Shown: positions 35,206 through 47,925, counted from the stretch's first letter. The stretch is DNA of 64,000 nucleotides from Sepioteuthis lessoniana (GCA_963585895.1 OY757911.1:88309275-88373274); one strand, 5' to 3'. Program-made: numbers and translations. The notes: a model not told the origin generated them from the sequence alone.

Positions 35206-35562
35206 GATTTGAGTCTTCAGGAAAAACAAAACTGCCATGAGCATTTCTGAGGAAATCCAATCCTTGGATTAAGAGGTCAGTGTCTTCTATAAGACAGAGA
35301 TATAGATTATATCTTTTATCTATTTATCGAACAATATCTATTTTTACTTGTTTACTAGTTTGGTTGGCTAAAGCATATTAATTAGGTGAGGTCAGTCTTA
35401 ATTCCAAGTGAATACTGATGGCTTAGAAAAAAAAATCATTATTTCTCATTTGTATCATAGGAAATAATTATTAATAATATCAACAGTAACACTTATCTTT
35501 AAAAATCTAGAAATTTAATGCTTCTGCCAAACAGTGTTTTTAATAACTTATAAAAATGCTTA

Positions 35563-35822
35563 AGGTGTAATGGTTATCATTATAGGAAATGAGCACAGTG
35601 AATCAAGTCTAAATCCTGGATAAGTCTGTTTGCATTTCATATAGCACTAATACTATTGGGAAAGCCATGCATCCAATTACTCTCTCTCCAGAAATAGGGT
35701 TTTTAATCTTGGAATGGCAGTCTAGGAGAAGGAAAACTCAGATTTCAAATCTGTTAAACTCTGCTTTAAAAATTGACCTAGTGTCACATCCTACTCATGT
35801 GGAGAGGGTAGTTAAATACATA
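35563..35822 (+). repeat. SINE family B
   Basis: GGTGTAATGGTTATCATTAT at the head, TCAAGTCTAAATCCTGG near the B box, and TTGACCTAGTGTCACATCCT at the tail. Confidence 0.75.
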
Positions 35823-36052
35823 TAAATATTTTCTCTTTCATTATTATCTACATTCAAGAATCATGCAAATCAAAAGACTGGATTCATATTTATCAAGTTA
35901 ATAAAAAACCTCCAATAATTAATACATGTCACTACTTGCAATTTCACAATGAAAAATAAACATGACATTTATTTCTCTTTAAGTCAAATTAAAATTCATA
36001 TGAAAAAAAAGTAAATTAGATAACAACTCTGAATATGCTATAGAGAAGAGAT

Positions 36053-36592
36053 CCATTTTCATAACCAAGATTTTCCTAAAATTTGGGCATTTAATAAAAA
36101 AAAAAATTCACATTGGGCATTTTGTACTAGTTCACATATTCCTATACATTTGCTGTTATATGCATATCCATTTTGATGAACAAAGAGTGTCTAACTGTAT
36201 TGCAGTTTTACAAAATAACTAATGGATATTTGCAGACCCTATCACACCTACTCTACCTCACTTTTGGCCCAGCTGTGCCTCTTATCCTTGAGTTTATGAT
36301 AATGCAACCCCTTAGACTACTGTGGTGTAACCATTTTCATAACCAATATTTTCCTAAAATGTGAATACTTAATTAAGAATTTTTTAAAAAATTCACATAT
36401 TTCTAGGCATTTACTGCAATCACATATGCATTTATTTTAATGAATAAAGGGTCTCTCAAGAAGCCTTTTAGCTGTATTACAGTTTAGCATTATAACTAGT
36501 GAAAATAGTAGACCCCATTTTTCAACTTCACTTTTGGCCTGTTATACCTCTTCCTTAGGACATAATAATCCTTTTGAGTCTTTGTGATTGAG
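36053..36592. repeat. Tandem duplication of about 270 bp
   Basis: Unit 1 (36053-36330) and unit 2 (36331-36592) both start CCATTTTCATAACCAA and share GCATTTACTG-type, CTGTATTRCAGTTT and TTCACTTTTGGCC segments in order. The units have diverged by substitutions and small gaps. Confidence 0.8.
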
Positions 36593-36599
36593 ATCCCTA

Positions 36600-36838
36600 G
36601 TATAGAGCAAAAATAAATGTAGACTGGGTTCAATCCCAGGTCGAGTCATACCAAAGACTTTAAAAATGGAACTTGATACCACCTTGCTTAACACTCAGCA
36701 TTATAAGGTACGGTTCAAGGGTAAAGTGGAGCAATCCAGGGAATGGAGTAGCGCCCTCCCCTACACCTTGGTGTAGTAGCTATCGAAAAGGGAGCCTTCG
36801 GGTCACCCTCGACTATGGTCGCTAACTTTACTTACTTA
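36600..36838 (+). repeat. SINE family C
   Basis: B-box-like CTGGGTTCAATCCCAGGTCG, then GTCATACCAAAGACTTT, GCGCCCTCCCCTACACC and GTAGTAGCTATCGAAAAGGG. The 5' tRNA-like part is mostly replaced here. Confidence 0.8.
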
Positions 36839-37005
36839 CTCTTAAAAACATTCCTACCTATTAAAAATGCATGTTATAAAACACAAAAAAGAAAATCAGG
36901 AAGGTTTACTTACAAACCACACATTCAAGTATTTAGAAATGGGCAAGAGATAAATTCTGTATTTATATAATATCATACTCATGCTTAATATATGTGTTCT
37001 GATTA

Positions 37006-37061
37006 TAGTCACTGATCAATTCATTCAACTAAAATATGATGAATGAATTGATCAGTGACTA
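37006..37061. repeat. Perfect 22-bp inverted repeat with 12-nt loop
   Basis: Arms 37006-37027 and 37040-37061 are exact reverse complements (core TCACTGATCAATTCATTCA). Confidence 0.95.
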
Positions 37062-37199
37062 AAGATTTTAAAAGAAAATTCAGTCACTCCAGAGGCTTTC
37101 ATTAATTTCTGCTCACAAGTTTACTGCTATTATTATTATCATCATTATTTAATTTTCAGTTTTACTTTATCACTTTACTCTTTGTGAGTTTTTCACACA

Positions 37200-37470
37200 C
37201 GTGATAGCTGGAGGTCTTTCACTGGAGTCTGACAATGAGACTCCTCAAGTTTCCAAGACTCTTAGTATTCTAGCCAATCTCAACAATGCTATAGTCTGGA
37301 TGGTCTTGATTCTTCTGATTTCCAATTCTTCCAGTCTTTGTTCCAAGTGCACCAACTAGAATTAGTACCACTGTCACCCTCATGTTCCACAGCTTTTTAA
37401 TTCTCCGATAGGGTCCAAATATTTGTCTATCATTTTGCTTTGTGGTCTGTTGGAACTGCAAAATCCACAA
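37200..37470 (-). pseudogene. LINE C-terminal fragment (KLWNM type)
   Basis: The minus frame reads MWILQFQQTTKQNDRQIFG, then RIKKLWNMRVTVVLILVGAL, then GTKTGRIG and HPDYSIVEIG. It matches the LINE-protein tail segment LxRELKKLWNMKVTVIPIVV, GALGT, and IQTTALLRSARILRR. Two more copies are at 59960 and 60240. It begins and ends without RT motifs. Confidence 0.65.
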
Positions 37471-38135
37471 AATAGCATTTTTTTTTTAGTTAATTAACAA
37501 GAGGTCTGATTTTCTGGCTGGGATTAGGTGATCCATTTGTATCTCAAAATCCCAGAAAGTTTCATGTATCTCATTCTCTAGGATGGATTCTGGTTTGTAC
37601 ATAAAAGATTTGGTTGTATAGTCAAATTTCAATCTCTAGCACAATTCCTAGTTGATCACCTTTTCCAACCAGTTGTGCCTAATCTTATACTTATTATTGG
37701 ATAATATCAACAGCATTTATAATTATACATATGATGTTATAATTTGTGCTCACTGAACGCTTTTCAGCAATATGGATTTGTGCATATACAATTTCAAATG
37801 GATAATACAGTTAACACTGAAAAGCAGTAGATCAGGTTTGGGATAATAAAGAAAGGAGGCACTTTTTTATTCTTTGCATGCAGTGCAAATGGTGTCCTTG
37901 AATTAAGAATCATTCAAGTCCAAAGGTTTTATTATATCATTGGCAGTTTATTGTGATAGTAACATTTAATGGGTAATGTAGAAAAAATACAGACATCAAT
38001 GTGTAAAATACAAAAAGATAGCTCAGGTCTGCGAATAATGAAAGTATTTTTAAAAAAAGAGTTTTAAAGATTTTACTAATAAACTGAGAACAAAAAGCTT
38101 TTTTAAAAAAAAAATCATGCAATATGAATTTGAAT

Positions 38136-38491
38136 ATACAGAGTGTTTGAAAAATTTTGATATCAAGATGTATTGGATGTTTCAGAAACATTGATATGAT
38201 TTTGTAATCTAATAACTTGATCAATTCTCTTTCAAATCATCTCAAATTTTAACAGTGTGCAAAAATATCTTAAAATTCTAAACTTAATGTTTAAACTCTT
38301 TATCTCTTCCAGTGAATAGAATTTCTATGCCTTAAAAAAAAAAAAAAAATTAAAAAAAAAATTAAACAATCAAACATAGAATTTTGAATTGTTCCTACAC
38401 TTGCTATTAAAATTTGAGATCACTTAAATGAGAATTGGTTAAGTTTTTAGATTACAAAATGATATCAATTTTTCTGAAACACCTTGTATAT
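38136..38491. mobile_element. MITE with mariner-type ends
   Basis: The left end TATACAGAGTGTTTGAAAAA and the right end, inverted, TATACAAGGTGTTTCAGAAA. About 110-bp arms (38136-38262 and 38390-38491) are inverted copies of each other around a low-complexity centre. The TATACAGGGTGTTTC-like end is typical of mariner MITEs. Confidence 0.7.
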
Positions 38492-38598
38492 TTAAAATAC
38501 CATTACTAAAAGCTTATGTAGAACTCAAAGAATAAAAATTAATAGGCAAAAAATTAGAATAATAAAAAGTATGCTATGAGCCTCATCAATTTTATGAT

Positions 38599-38814
38599 TT
38601 AACCCTTTGCTGCCATATTTTTTCAATTCCCAGTGCTGTACTTTCCAGCAAAAATAGCTGCTTTAAAAAAATGAATAAAATAAAACCTTTATATCAGCAT
38701 CAAAACTGCAGAGAATCCTCTGCAGGTGGGGAAAAACAGACCAAGAGAATATATTTGTACATGGTATGGTGCTAGGAATTCAACTAGCATTGTATACAGC
38801 AGTCAAAGAGTTAA
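38599..38814. mobile_element. TTAA-type MITE
   Basis: TTAACCCTTTGCTGCC at the left and GCAGTCAAAGAGTTAA at the right, both with TTAA. It is a different subfamily from 13500 and 19852. Confidence 0.65.
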
Positions 38815-40684
38815 CAAAAGAAAATTGAATCACAACTTATGATTAAACCATTAAGAAGAAGTGAATAGCAACAACAACACTATAGGAAGATATAAAGTAA
38901 AATAAATATTCGATGAATGATTTAAAAGAGAAAATGCAAATGTTCATAAGGTTTATCCAGAAAGAAATTTGTATTAAAAGAAAAAGTTTAATTTAATTCT
39001 AACCATTAAGATAGTATTGTGCCATCTCTGTCCATTTCATGCAACTATATAATAAAGATTCTGGTTAAATTTCCCAGTATTCTACCAAAATTTCAATTAC
39101 ACTTCCAGGATAAAAGATAACATGCCAGAATCTTCAACTTTCCTCTTACCAGTGCATTAAATCAATTTCTAAAATTTCTTTTCTCAATTGTGATCAACAT
39201 TTCAGAAAAGAAAATTAACAAAAACCTTAAACTTGCAGGAATTAATACTAATTTAATATTTGGGTTATTAGAGTTCAAGTCAAACATCATAAACTTATAA
39301 CTTACTACACTAGATTCTTTCCAAGGTTTATTTACACTGCATATTTAATAAATCCCCAGTAAAAATCCTTAAAAACCTAACTTCAATTATAAGCAATACT
39401 CTTCTTAGTTAATAAAAGGATTTGAGTTAGCACTAAAAATGCTTATGAAGAAAACTCCATTAAAAAAAAAAACAAAAAACAAAAAACAAAAAACTTCAAG
39501 AATAAAGATACCTTTCCATCTGTTAAGTCTTAGTAAAATACTTTGCAAAAAATTTAATAGATAAAGGAGATGATAAAAATCATTGTTCTTTTCAAACACT
39601 TAAAAAAATTTATTTCCTAAAATAGATTCTAATTTTCTTTTTGTGAAATGCAAACATTTCAAAATGGCTGACAAGAGGTTTGAAAAGCAAAGATGTTTGT
39701 TGGTAAAATCTAAATAAATTGAGTATTCATCATGGCATGTGCCAAGTTGCAGCTGAATATTAATCTCAGAGCCATTCCTACAAATACAAGAGACAAAAAA
39801 TTAAGATATATATAAGAAAAAAGAAAAAAAGCTGAAACCAAATGTAAGGTAAAAATCCCAGATGTGGAAATACAGTAGTGGGCAGATATCCAGGTAAAGA
39901 ATGTTGAACTCTTCGTCTCTAAAAGAGCCAAACTGAAAAGAGACTAGATTCTTGCCAAGCCTCAATACAAAGACTAAATGTGCATATTTGTGTGGAGTGG
40001 GTGAATAAGTAGATTAATGGAAGTGGAGAAAAATGACTTAATTGCCAACATGGAATGGTTACTAGTACTAATGACTAAAATAAACCAAACTCAGCCAGTC
40101 AGGTGAAATTAATAGAAGCAGCAAGAACAAAACCAATAGTCTAACATCTGGGCTAGTTTGACAATTCATTTTGAGAATTTAAGCAGACATGGATACCACC
40201 TAACAAATCAAAGTCTTTTTTCTCCATAAAAATCAGTACAATAAACTACAAGGGGAGATAATTCTTACTAATAATTTATTTGGATCATTATAATGATATG
40301 AACACGTTTGCTAAGTAACATAAAAATTATAAATATTTCTTGGCCTGCCATCTAATGATTTTAGAATTAATATTAAATCTTTAACCTAAGAGATAATTTT
40401 CAAATAACCATTTTGAGATTTTTATTTTTTTTTACATGAAAATTCATGAATCATTATCATTAATTTTGTCTTAACATTTTCTTTCATATTTTTTGTTTTA
40501 GTTGCTTTGTTTTATCACAACTCACTTGAGTCATCATTTCTATAACAGCAAGGAACCAGCATATAACGGAATCAACAAAGGGGATAAGCTCCCAATGAGA
40601 CAAATTCCCCTCCCTTTTGCAATAAAATAGCAACTAAAATTAAAAAATAAATTTCTTTTTAATAAAAGAAAATACTAGTCAAAA

Positions 40685-40707
40685 TAATAATAATAATAAT
40701 AATAATG
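40685..40707. repeat. AAT microsatellite
   Basis: About eight AAT units. Confidence 0.9.
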
Positions 40708-41139
40708 AGGTACATCAATAATGGTTTTATAAACCTGGTGGCATCCAGCTTCTTTTCAAATGAAGATAATTTATGAAATTTAAAAGAAAGAAAAAAAAAG
40801 AAAAAAAAAAAAGTTATTTAACTTTCTTGTTTATTTTTCATAAAATGTATATTTTGTAGATATTTTGGCAGGTGTAAGTGCAAAGTGAATATAAGTTAAA
40901 ACAAATTAGTGGAAGAAGAAGAAAAAAAGAAAAAAAAGAAAAAAAAAAGAAAGATCCTAAGTGAGGAAGAAAAGGAGTGAGATTGAATAGCAGCAACAAT
41001 AGCAACAACAACAACACCACCAATGACTATGATGTTGACAACAGCAGACAAACGATGATGAGGATGGAGTAGCTCAATAGCAACAAGACCAGCGGCGGCG
41101 GCAACAGCAAACCATTAACGATAGAGAGCAAATACTGAC

Positions 41140-41205
41140 CTGTTTGCCGACCCCTGGCAAACGGTGGACTGGTAAGCACATCCCAGCAAATGATGGCATA
41201 AGACA
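41140..41205 (-). CDS. ablim: 66-nt in-frame exon, possible cassette
   Basis: The region has a good acceptor (TTTTTCTCAG) and donor (CAG|GTCAGT) and is exactly 22 codons in phase 0, matching the phase 0 end of the upstream exon and start of the downstream one. In that frame it reads CLMPSFAGM, then CLPVHRLPGVGKQ. The +2 frame is also open and reads SYAIICWDVLTSPPFARGR, which looks at least as protein-like, but it does not fit the neighbouring phases. The exon is thus either a real in-frame cassette or part of an alternative splice path. It is followed in the intron by a CTG/TTG-rich stretch. Confidence 0.6.
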
Positions 41206-42271
41206 CTGAGAAAAATACAGAAAGTTAGGCACTTGGCATCTGACTGGCCGATTCATAGTAAACTGACTTACTTACCAAAGAGAACTTGAACAAATAAGTA
41301 AATAAATAAAAGGAATATGGAGGGGAGGAAAAAAAGGATAAAAACAAACAAACAAACTAATAGTGCTGACTATATTCATAAAATTGACACTGGTAAAGAG
41401 CCTTCTTACCCATGTTTTCTTTCAAATTTTTTTAATGACCCTTTTTCTGGTGATCAAGTGACATGATTATTTTGACTGTATGGCCATTTCTCTTTTATTA
41501 ATTTTGTTGAGTTTAAAAGCAGTTTTCATGAAATTTACGTAAGAAAAAAGAATTATCAATTTTTTTCTAAAATTTATTATTTATTAGTTCCTCTCAAATA
41601 TCCAAATTACTTTTTGGTATCATGTGCAATTAAATCTAAATTTTTGCATGAAGTCCATAAAATATGTTTATATACTTACTAAAATTATAGTTGTGTGAGA
41701 GAGGAGCAAGATAAAAAAAAGACAAAATTAAAATGCTCTAATCTAGAGAATATAGCAATTCTCAGTCATACTTGCAACTATATGGTAATTTTGTGGGATT
41801 TGCTTTAGTATTGAACATCATTTTTTTGTCATTCAAATTCTTGATATAATCAAGTTAACTGAGAATTGATAAGAATTCTTACTTCCTAAATAGAAGCATT
41901 AATATAATCAGAGACTGATGTTACAACAGAAACCAAATGGGTTGTTTAGTTTTAAATAAATATGCCTTATTCTAATTTTTCCTAATAAACCAGTGTAATA
42001 ATATCTAAAACACATTTAGTCAGAAAGCATTCATTGCATAATAAATGGCAAGTTTAGGAAGATAACTAAACTATTTGAGTTGTACAATTCTTTACCTTAA
42101 ATATAGCATGAATGATTAAAATTTTCTAATATTCTATGTTAATAGAATTTCTATCATGATTACGAACAGTAAGATTAGACATTATACCCAATACAGTGAA
42201 AAACAGATATAAATTATCTTTAAAGAAATCATGTCACTTGATTGATGATTAAGGAAAAAGTAAACCAATTG

Positions 42272-42276
<5 letters not shown>

Positions 42277-42340
<64 letters not shown>
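42277..42340. repeat. TA microsatellite
   Basis: About 32 TA units; the minus-strand frame of alternating Tyr-Ile over it is a by-product. Confidence 0.98.
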
Positions 42341-42344
<4 letters not shown>

Positions 42345-42824
42345 TGTATGACATCTATAAAATACCATAATTTACAAATGTTAAAATGATGCATTTTGAG
42401 TTTTTAATAAAAAAGGTAAAAACTTTTAGAAATAAAGAGTTTTCTCAACAATGAGCAGAATCAATAATTTTTAGGAACATGTATACACAGAGGGAAGGGA
42501 AAAATGACAAGATGAACATGTGGATAGAAATGATGCAGTGAAAACAGGAATGTTAGGGATGCTTTTCTTTTTTTTTTAATAAAAAAAAAATAAAAAAGAT
42601 TAAGAAATTTCTGGATATATGCCCATTAGGAGAGCTTGGATAAGCAAGAATGTATGCATAAAAACGGGGAGAAAGGATGTGCCTTACAAAGAGAGAGTAG
42701 TAGAAAGAATGAAAGACAATAAAAAGTGTAGAATCTAAACAAAATCCCTAACAAGGAAAGTAAGGTATTTTATTACAAGAAATAATAATTTTAGACTTGT
42801 GGAAAATTAAAAATTAAATTTTAG

Positions 42825-42825
<1 letters not shown>

Positions 42826-42881
<56 letters not shown>
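42826..42881. repeat. GA microsatellite
   Basis: About 27 GA units. Confidence 0.98.
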
Positions 42882-42883
<2 letters not shown>

Positions 42884-45057
42884 TATTTATTATACACTGA
42901 GGTACATTGACCAGTATCCTCATCTTAGTTGATATAATTACATTTTGTTTATACTTTCCAGCCTTTTTTAGGAATCTGTTGTAGTTGGTAACTTTTATCA
43001 ATTTCAAACTGAACCCTTTATTCAATCCAACCAAGGAATTGAACTCAAAAATTCCAGGTAACACTTTAAATCATCAACATTATTGCTTCCTAGATCATTA
43101 TTCTATGAGAATTTTCCTTAAACACATTTGCCCTTGTCACTAGACATTTTTGGGGTTTTAGGATAGTTCTATCAGTATCAACAGGTGCTTTATTTGGCAC
43201 AAATGATCAGAGTACCACTGAGAGAATTGCCAAAGACGTTTTATATGTAAATTATTTCAAAGTCAACATTTTAAAAAAGTTATTACATGTCATGCAAGTT
43301 AGAATTTCACCTTAGATCTCAATAGCTGCAGCTGAAAGAAAAATGCATAGCAAAATAGGATTTCTTATAGAAATAAGTGGAATATACGATGCAAATATCT
43401 GACTGTTCATACCAACAATCATTTTTAGACATCAAAAAAATTTCCAATATCATCAGATTGGATTTTTAAAATTCTTATATTTGACTAAAGAATGAAAACT
43501 ATGGAAAAAATGTATCTAATTTGTCAAAGTCTACACTTTCAATATTCTTCTTAGAATACAAGCATAAAGACACTACTATCATTTTTAACTCTTACTTACA
43601 GTGTTTTATACTTTTATTTTAAGATTATTTTTTCCAAAACATTAAGAATTACAAGGGATGCATTTTGATCTTATGAAAATGAAACAACCCTTTTAAGCTT
43701 TGATTTTTATGTTTAATAACCATTTCTAACTTTAATTGTATAGTTAATAACAACTCCATGATTAATTATTTATAAAAGACTTAGCATTATTAACCTCTTA
43801 CCTATTGATCTTGAGTATACTTTACACATTGGAAAAAAAAAACTAAAAACAAAAAAACCTGTGGCAAAGTGGTACTTGTCTTCAATGAAACTACCATTGT
43901 ATTATGTATAATTTGAAAAATTGTATTGTTTCTAATGTCTTGACATGAAAAAGACTCATTAGATTAGAAGTTAAAAGGACATTAACAATAGAGAGGAATA
44001 GGTCTTTTGCTAAACTAAGTTAAACTTGATAAATCTGCTTAAGAACAAAGGTCAATTTCAACAAGCACTTTCTCAAAGTAGAATTTTTCTCTAAATTCTC
44101 CAAGACGTAAAAACAATTCTGCTCTCCAGGAGACTTCTACTAAAATATGTACAAATTAAGCATCCTTTCCCTATTCCTGTTCAACAAATAGTAATCAATA
44201 ATTAAATAATTTTTGTTTACATTAAGTTTTTTTTTTTACATTAGATTTTAAATTTGATAAAGATGAATTATGATGCTCATTAATCTGTTTATCTTAAATT
44301 CTTCATTATAAAGATAAATAAGCTCTTCGATAAATTTGTTGTACAATCTAGGACATTTCTTAGTATCTATCTTAATGTACTCATTAGAGATATAAAAATT
44401 TAGGCTTCAACTATTGATCCTGATTATATATCAAAATGTACTAGACTGCATAGTAATATTATAACTGGTCTGATAAAAAAGAACCCAGTAAATGGCTTTA
44501 GATGTGTACTCAGATACAGAAATTGTTCAGTATCCATATGTCTTTAATCTCTGAAGAATCATTTTAAGTTAGCAACAAAAATTGAACATGTTTGCCAACA
44601 GTATTTCTTTAAGCAATCTTAACTTTGATCGCAGGCTCTAATAGAATGAATATACACCCAACAATAAGATTAACTTAATCCTAAGAGGATCAGTTCAGAT
44701 ATGTAGAAATGACATGCAGGGTAAAGTGAGGAGAGAAAGGAAAGTGCATGTTATGACATTGAAATGGTGAAAACGTTTGTTGTTGGATAAACACAGAGAA
44801 AAAAGTTAAAACAATTCATAACTTGCATGAAAAAAAAAAAACAACAAAAAAAACAAAAAAAAACAAAAACAAAATACAAATTTAAAAAAAAAACAACTGA
44901 AAAAGTGATAATCAAAAGGTGAAAGCAAAATAAGATTAATAATACAACTTTAGCAGCAAGAATTCTCCCAGGCAATGCTGGATGATCTTGCTGGTATAAT
45001 AACAATGACAATAATAATGAAAAGTGATAATGATAATAGTGAGACACATGAACATAC

Positions 45058-45135
45058 CGAATGCAACCTGCGCAAGCTACTGGATGTGGATTGTGAGGAG
45101 AAGGATCCTGTGGGGCTACGGCCGCGGTAACTGGA
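45058..45135 (-). CDS. ablim: abLIM-family Ser/Arg-rich linker exon
   Basis: 78 nt, 26 codons, phase 0 at both ends. The acceptor is TTTTTTCAG and the donor TTCG|GTATGT. The peptide reads SSYRGRSPTGSF and then a Ser/Thr/Gln run ending LRRLHS. Composition (RxRSPTGSF, SSS, LRRL) suggests a phosphorylated, disordered linker. It stands out by G+C content (GCGGCCGTAGCC) from the AT-rich intron around it. Since it is symmetric in phase 0 it could also be skipped. The downstream intron begins with many TCAT and TTAT repeats. Confidence 0.85.
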
Positions 45136-45299
45136 CTGAAAAAACACGAACAAGCAACAGAAACAGTAAACAACCATGCAGACAATAATAAGGGGCTGGT
45201 AGCAGTGCTCTTTCCAGTAAGGAATGTTGGGCTGATAACAGATTTTTTTTTTAATCTTTAGGTGGCTGCATAAATATTAAAGAATTGGGTCCAAATAAT

Positions 45300-45420
45300 G
45301 AACTAGTTATTAAACTTAGCTTAGTTTTGGCACAAGGCCACATGTATGAGGAACTCAGTGAGAATCGCACTCAAAACAATCCAAATAAATAGTTAATAAA
45401 GCTATCTCATCTATCAAATA
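45300..45420 (-). repeat. SINE family D
   Basis: Starts TTAAACTTAGCTTAGTTTTG and contains AACTCAGTGAGAATCGCACT (B-box side, minus). Confidence 0.6.
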
Positions 45421-45476
45421 TCACCTTATTACAGAACAAAATTTAAAATTTGCTACTTATTATGACTACTGTTTGG

Positions 45477-45875
45477 TTGATTGATTTTAATGGTATATCA
45501 ACCCATCTTGGGTAATTTAATGCCTAGAGGTTAGGGAATTGCATTCATTGTATAATTATTTTGTTTCTCTGTTGTGTAGTTGCTTTTTTTTTTTTTTTTG
45601 GTGGGGGTCTTTATCTTTTTAACATAAACCTATGGAAAACAAATTATTTTTAAAAAGATCTTTTTGAACCACAGATAAGTCCCTAACAGGTATTATCATT
45701 CCGGGTCAGAGTGGATCTGGGAGTAACATCAATTAAAAGGTACTCTACACTCTCCAGATCTTCAGACCTGAAGCCTCATCATCTGATGCAGTTTAGTGTC
45801 ATACCCAGGACACACTTTTTTTTGGCGCGCGGGGGGGTCTTATCTCTAAACCCTACTGACAGGACATGCTACTGT
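45477..45875. repeat. Family E repeat
   Basis: GATTGATTTTAATGGTATAT, TTTAATGCCTAGAGGTTAGG, CATTCCGGGTCAGAGTGGAT and GATGCAGTTTAGTGTCATAC in order. Confidence 0.8.
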
Positions 45876-46979
45876 TTTTTTGTTTATTTTTAACATTTTT
45901 ATCATACCCAATAAAATATATAAATTTAATGAAAAAAATATTCACCAAATTTTAAAAGCAGATGTACCAACTTTTATTACAAATTAACAAATCACTTAAA
46001 AATGATACATTTTTGTGATTAATGAACTAGCAATAAATAAATAATTTCTGAAGATTTTTGGTCGTCTAATTTAAAAAAAAAAAAAAAAAATAACACAATT
46101 TGTTCTTTATTTAACAAACAATGAGTATTGAGAGAATAGAGATGGTATTCCTATTGTTTTACAAAAAACAGTTTATTGGAATTCTCATAAACACAGTGAT
46201 ATAAAAGTTGAGGATAATATAATACAAATAAATTTATGAAATAATTTATAATACAAATTTAATATGATATAGTTATTTTAATCTTCAGAAACTCCAACTG
46301 TCTTCATTCATCTGAAAAGATTAGTCGATACAAATATTTCAAAAAAAATCTTTTCCTATAATTCTTTATTTAGAATATATTCAGGCAAGGTTAAAAAAAA
46401 AAAAAGATTTTTTTTCTCAGTGAGTAAAGTAAGTCTTGTTTAATAAAGTGTTCAGCCCAATTACCTTAATGCAATGATTGAAGGGGAAGTTAGGTTGGCA
46501 AGTTTAAGAGGAATAAATAAACAATGGATTGTGTGTTGCTGAGATGGGGAAGTAGAAACTGGTGAATAAGTTTATTTTCATTTTTACTTGATTTTTTCTT
46601 CCATAAATGGATTGATATGATGAGGACTAGATGTACTCAGTAATATATGGTGAAAGTACTTTTTCTTTTTTTCGCCAATTATAGAATTCTTGAAATGAAT
46701 CAGATTAAAAGAAAAAAATCCTGCACAATGTACTACCAGTGACATTTTAATCTATATTAGTGTGTGTATGTGTGTGTGTATTTATGCAGCATATTCTCTT
46801 TTAGGCATGTTTCATTAAATATGACAGACAAGGATTGTTTATCTATTTTATATTGAGTTTTACCTGTTGGTGTGTAAGATGCTATAACGTGAAACAAGAA
46901 CTGAGTAAAGACTAGCTCATCCAAGATGGTGGCTATTTATACTTATCAAGGGCATACAACTCCAGCTTAAAGGAGTTAA

Positions 46980-47203
46980 GATGTAGTCCCTGTGGCTAAA
47001 GTTTTGGACTGCGGCTTCAAAGTAAGTGGGTGAACTCCAGTCACATTATTATGTTCACTATCAGACTAATACCCTTGGGAAAGCTACTGAACCCCTTTAT
47101 CCTCCCAGCTATGAGTTGAATAGTATCACTGATGTTCTACAAGGATGGCTTTGGCATTAAATAAAACACAAAGGTTAATATACCATCAAACAAAGAAACC
47201 AAT
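46980..47203 (+). repeat. SINE family A
   Basis: TGTGGCTAAAGTTTTGGACT (A-box side), GGGTGAACTCCAGTC (B-box side), CTACAAGGATGGCTTTGGCA tail, then AAACAAAGAAACC. Confidence 0.8.
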
Positions 47204-47925
47204 CAAAGGAGATAATCAACAGTAGATATAGCTACTTCTGAGGTGAGATAGTTACATATTTCTCATCGATGTCAGTGTAATATTTTCAAGAGACTCAAAA
47301 GTTATCACTTGATCCTAATAGTAAAAGGAAGAACTAACATGTTGGTCACAAAAATACTGTTTATTTCAAGATGATACATAGTCTTGGGCTGGTCCCAAAA
47401 GTAAGATATGGTGTGGCTTTGCCCAGTCAATGGAGAAAAAGGAGACACCCTATCATTAATAAGCCATCACACCCCATTTCATTATAGGGACAGTTTCACT
47501 TAAATTCCAACTACTTGAGTTACTCTTCAAAAACTGTGGTCAACTGACTAGAATATGTATCTCTAAAATCCCAATGTACCCAGGCTTGCTTTAACAGATA
47601 TGATCTTTGACTTATCAATTACACCTCTACAAATTCTTGATATATATAGTGTTGAATTGGGTACCAACAGTTGGTGTTTAAGCCTGGGTAAAAGTTGGGA
47701 TTTTGAATTATCATTTTCAAGGTACACAGATCTTTCTTATTCTGAAGATCGATACATTGTATTCTCCTGTCCATTTACCATAGTAGCAGACTAAGATTAA
47801 TCAACTCCCTAAATCTTGCTTGCTTTGAGAATTAACCACCCCCCAAATTTCCAGTAGCATTCAGACATTCATTATACAGATCTACCATTTTTAATATCCA
47901 TCAATAATTGCATATGGTATAACTA

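Larger units (their letters stand above)
21646..41139 (-). other. 19.5-kb intron between exons 41140 and 21645
   Basis: The largest intron and the most repeat-loaded: family-E copies, a fold-back MITE, a mariner with an inserted LTR, LINE fragments, nested SINEs, a Tc1 relic, a Penelope-like relic, tandem duplications, hairpins and two MITEs, each listed separately. Stretches with nothing recognisable are 21650-23060, 23560-25070, 25460-26130, 32340-32750, 33820-34300 and 38820-41030. Confidence 0.65.
41206..45057 (-). other. Intron between exons 45058 and 41205
   Basis: Contains a long TA microsatellite (42277-42340) and a GA microsatellite (42826-42881). A/AC-rich low-complexity sequence lies at 44829-44895, just downstream of the 45058 exon. 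Otherwise no gene or repeat was recognised, including all of 42890-44820. Confidence 0.65.

Noticed and set aside
44937-44991. Possible extra exon reading QDHPALPGRILAAKV on the minus strand
   Set aside because: It has an AG before it, but no usable donor after it, and it would lie immediately downstream of the good donor at 45058.
45800-45845. GC-rich GGCGCGCGGGG run
   Set aside because: It is the variable poly-T/G segment of a family E copy and not a CpG island or promoter.
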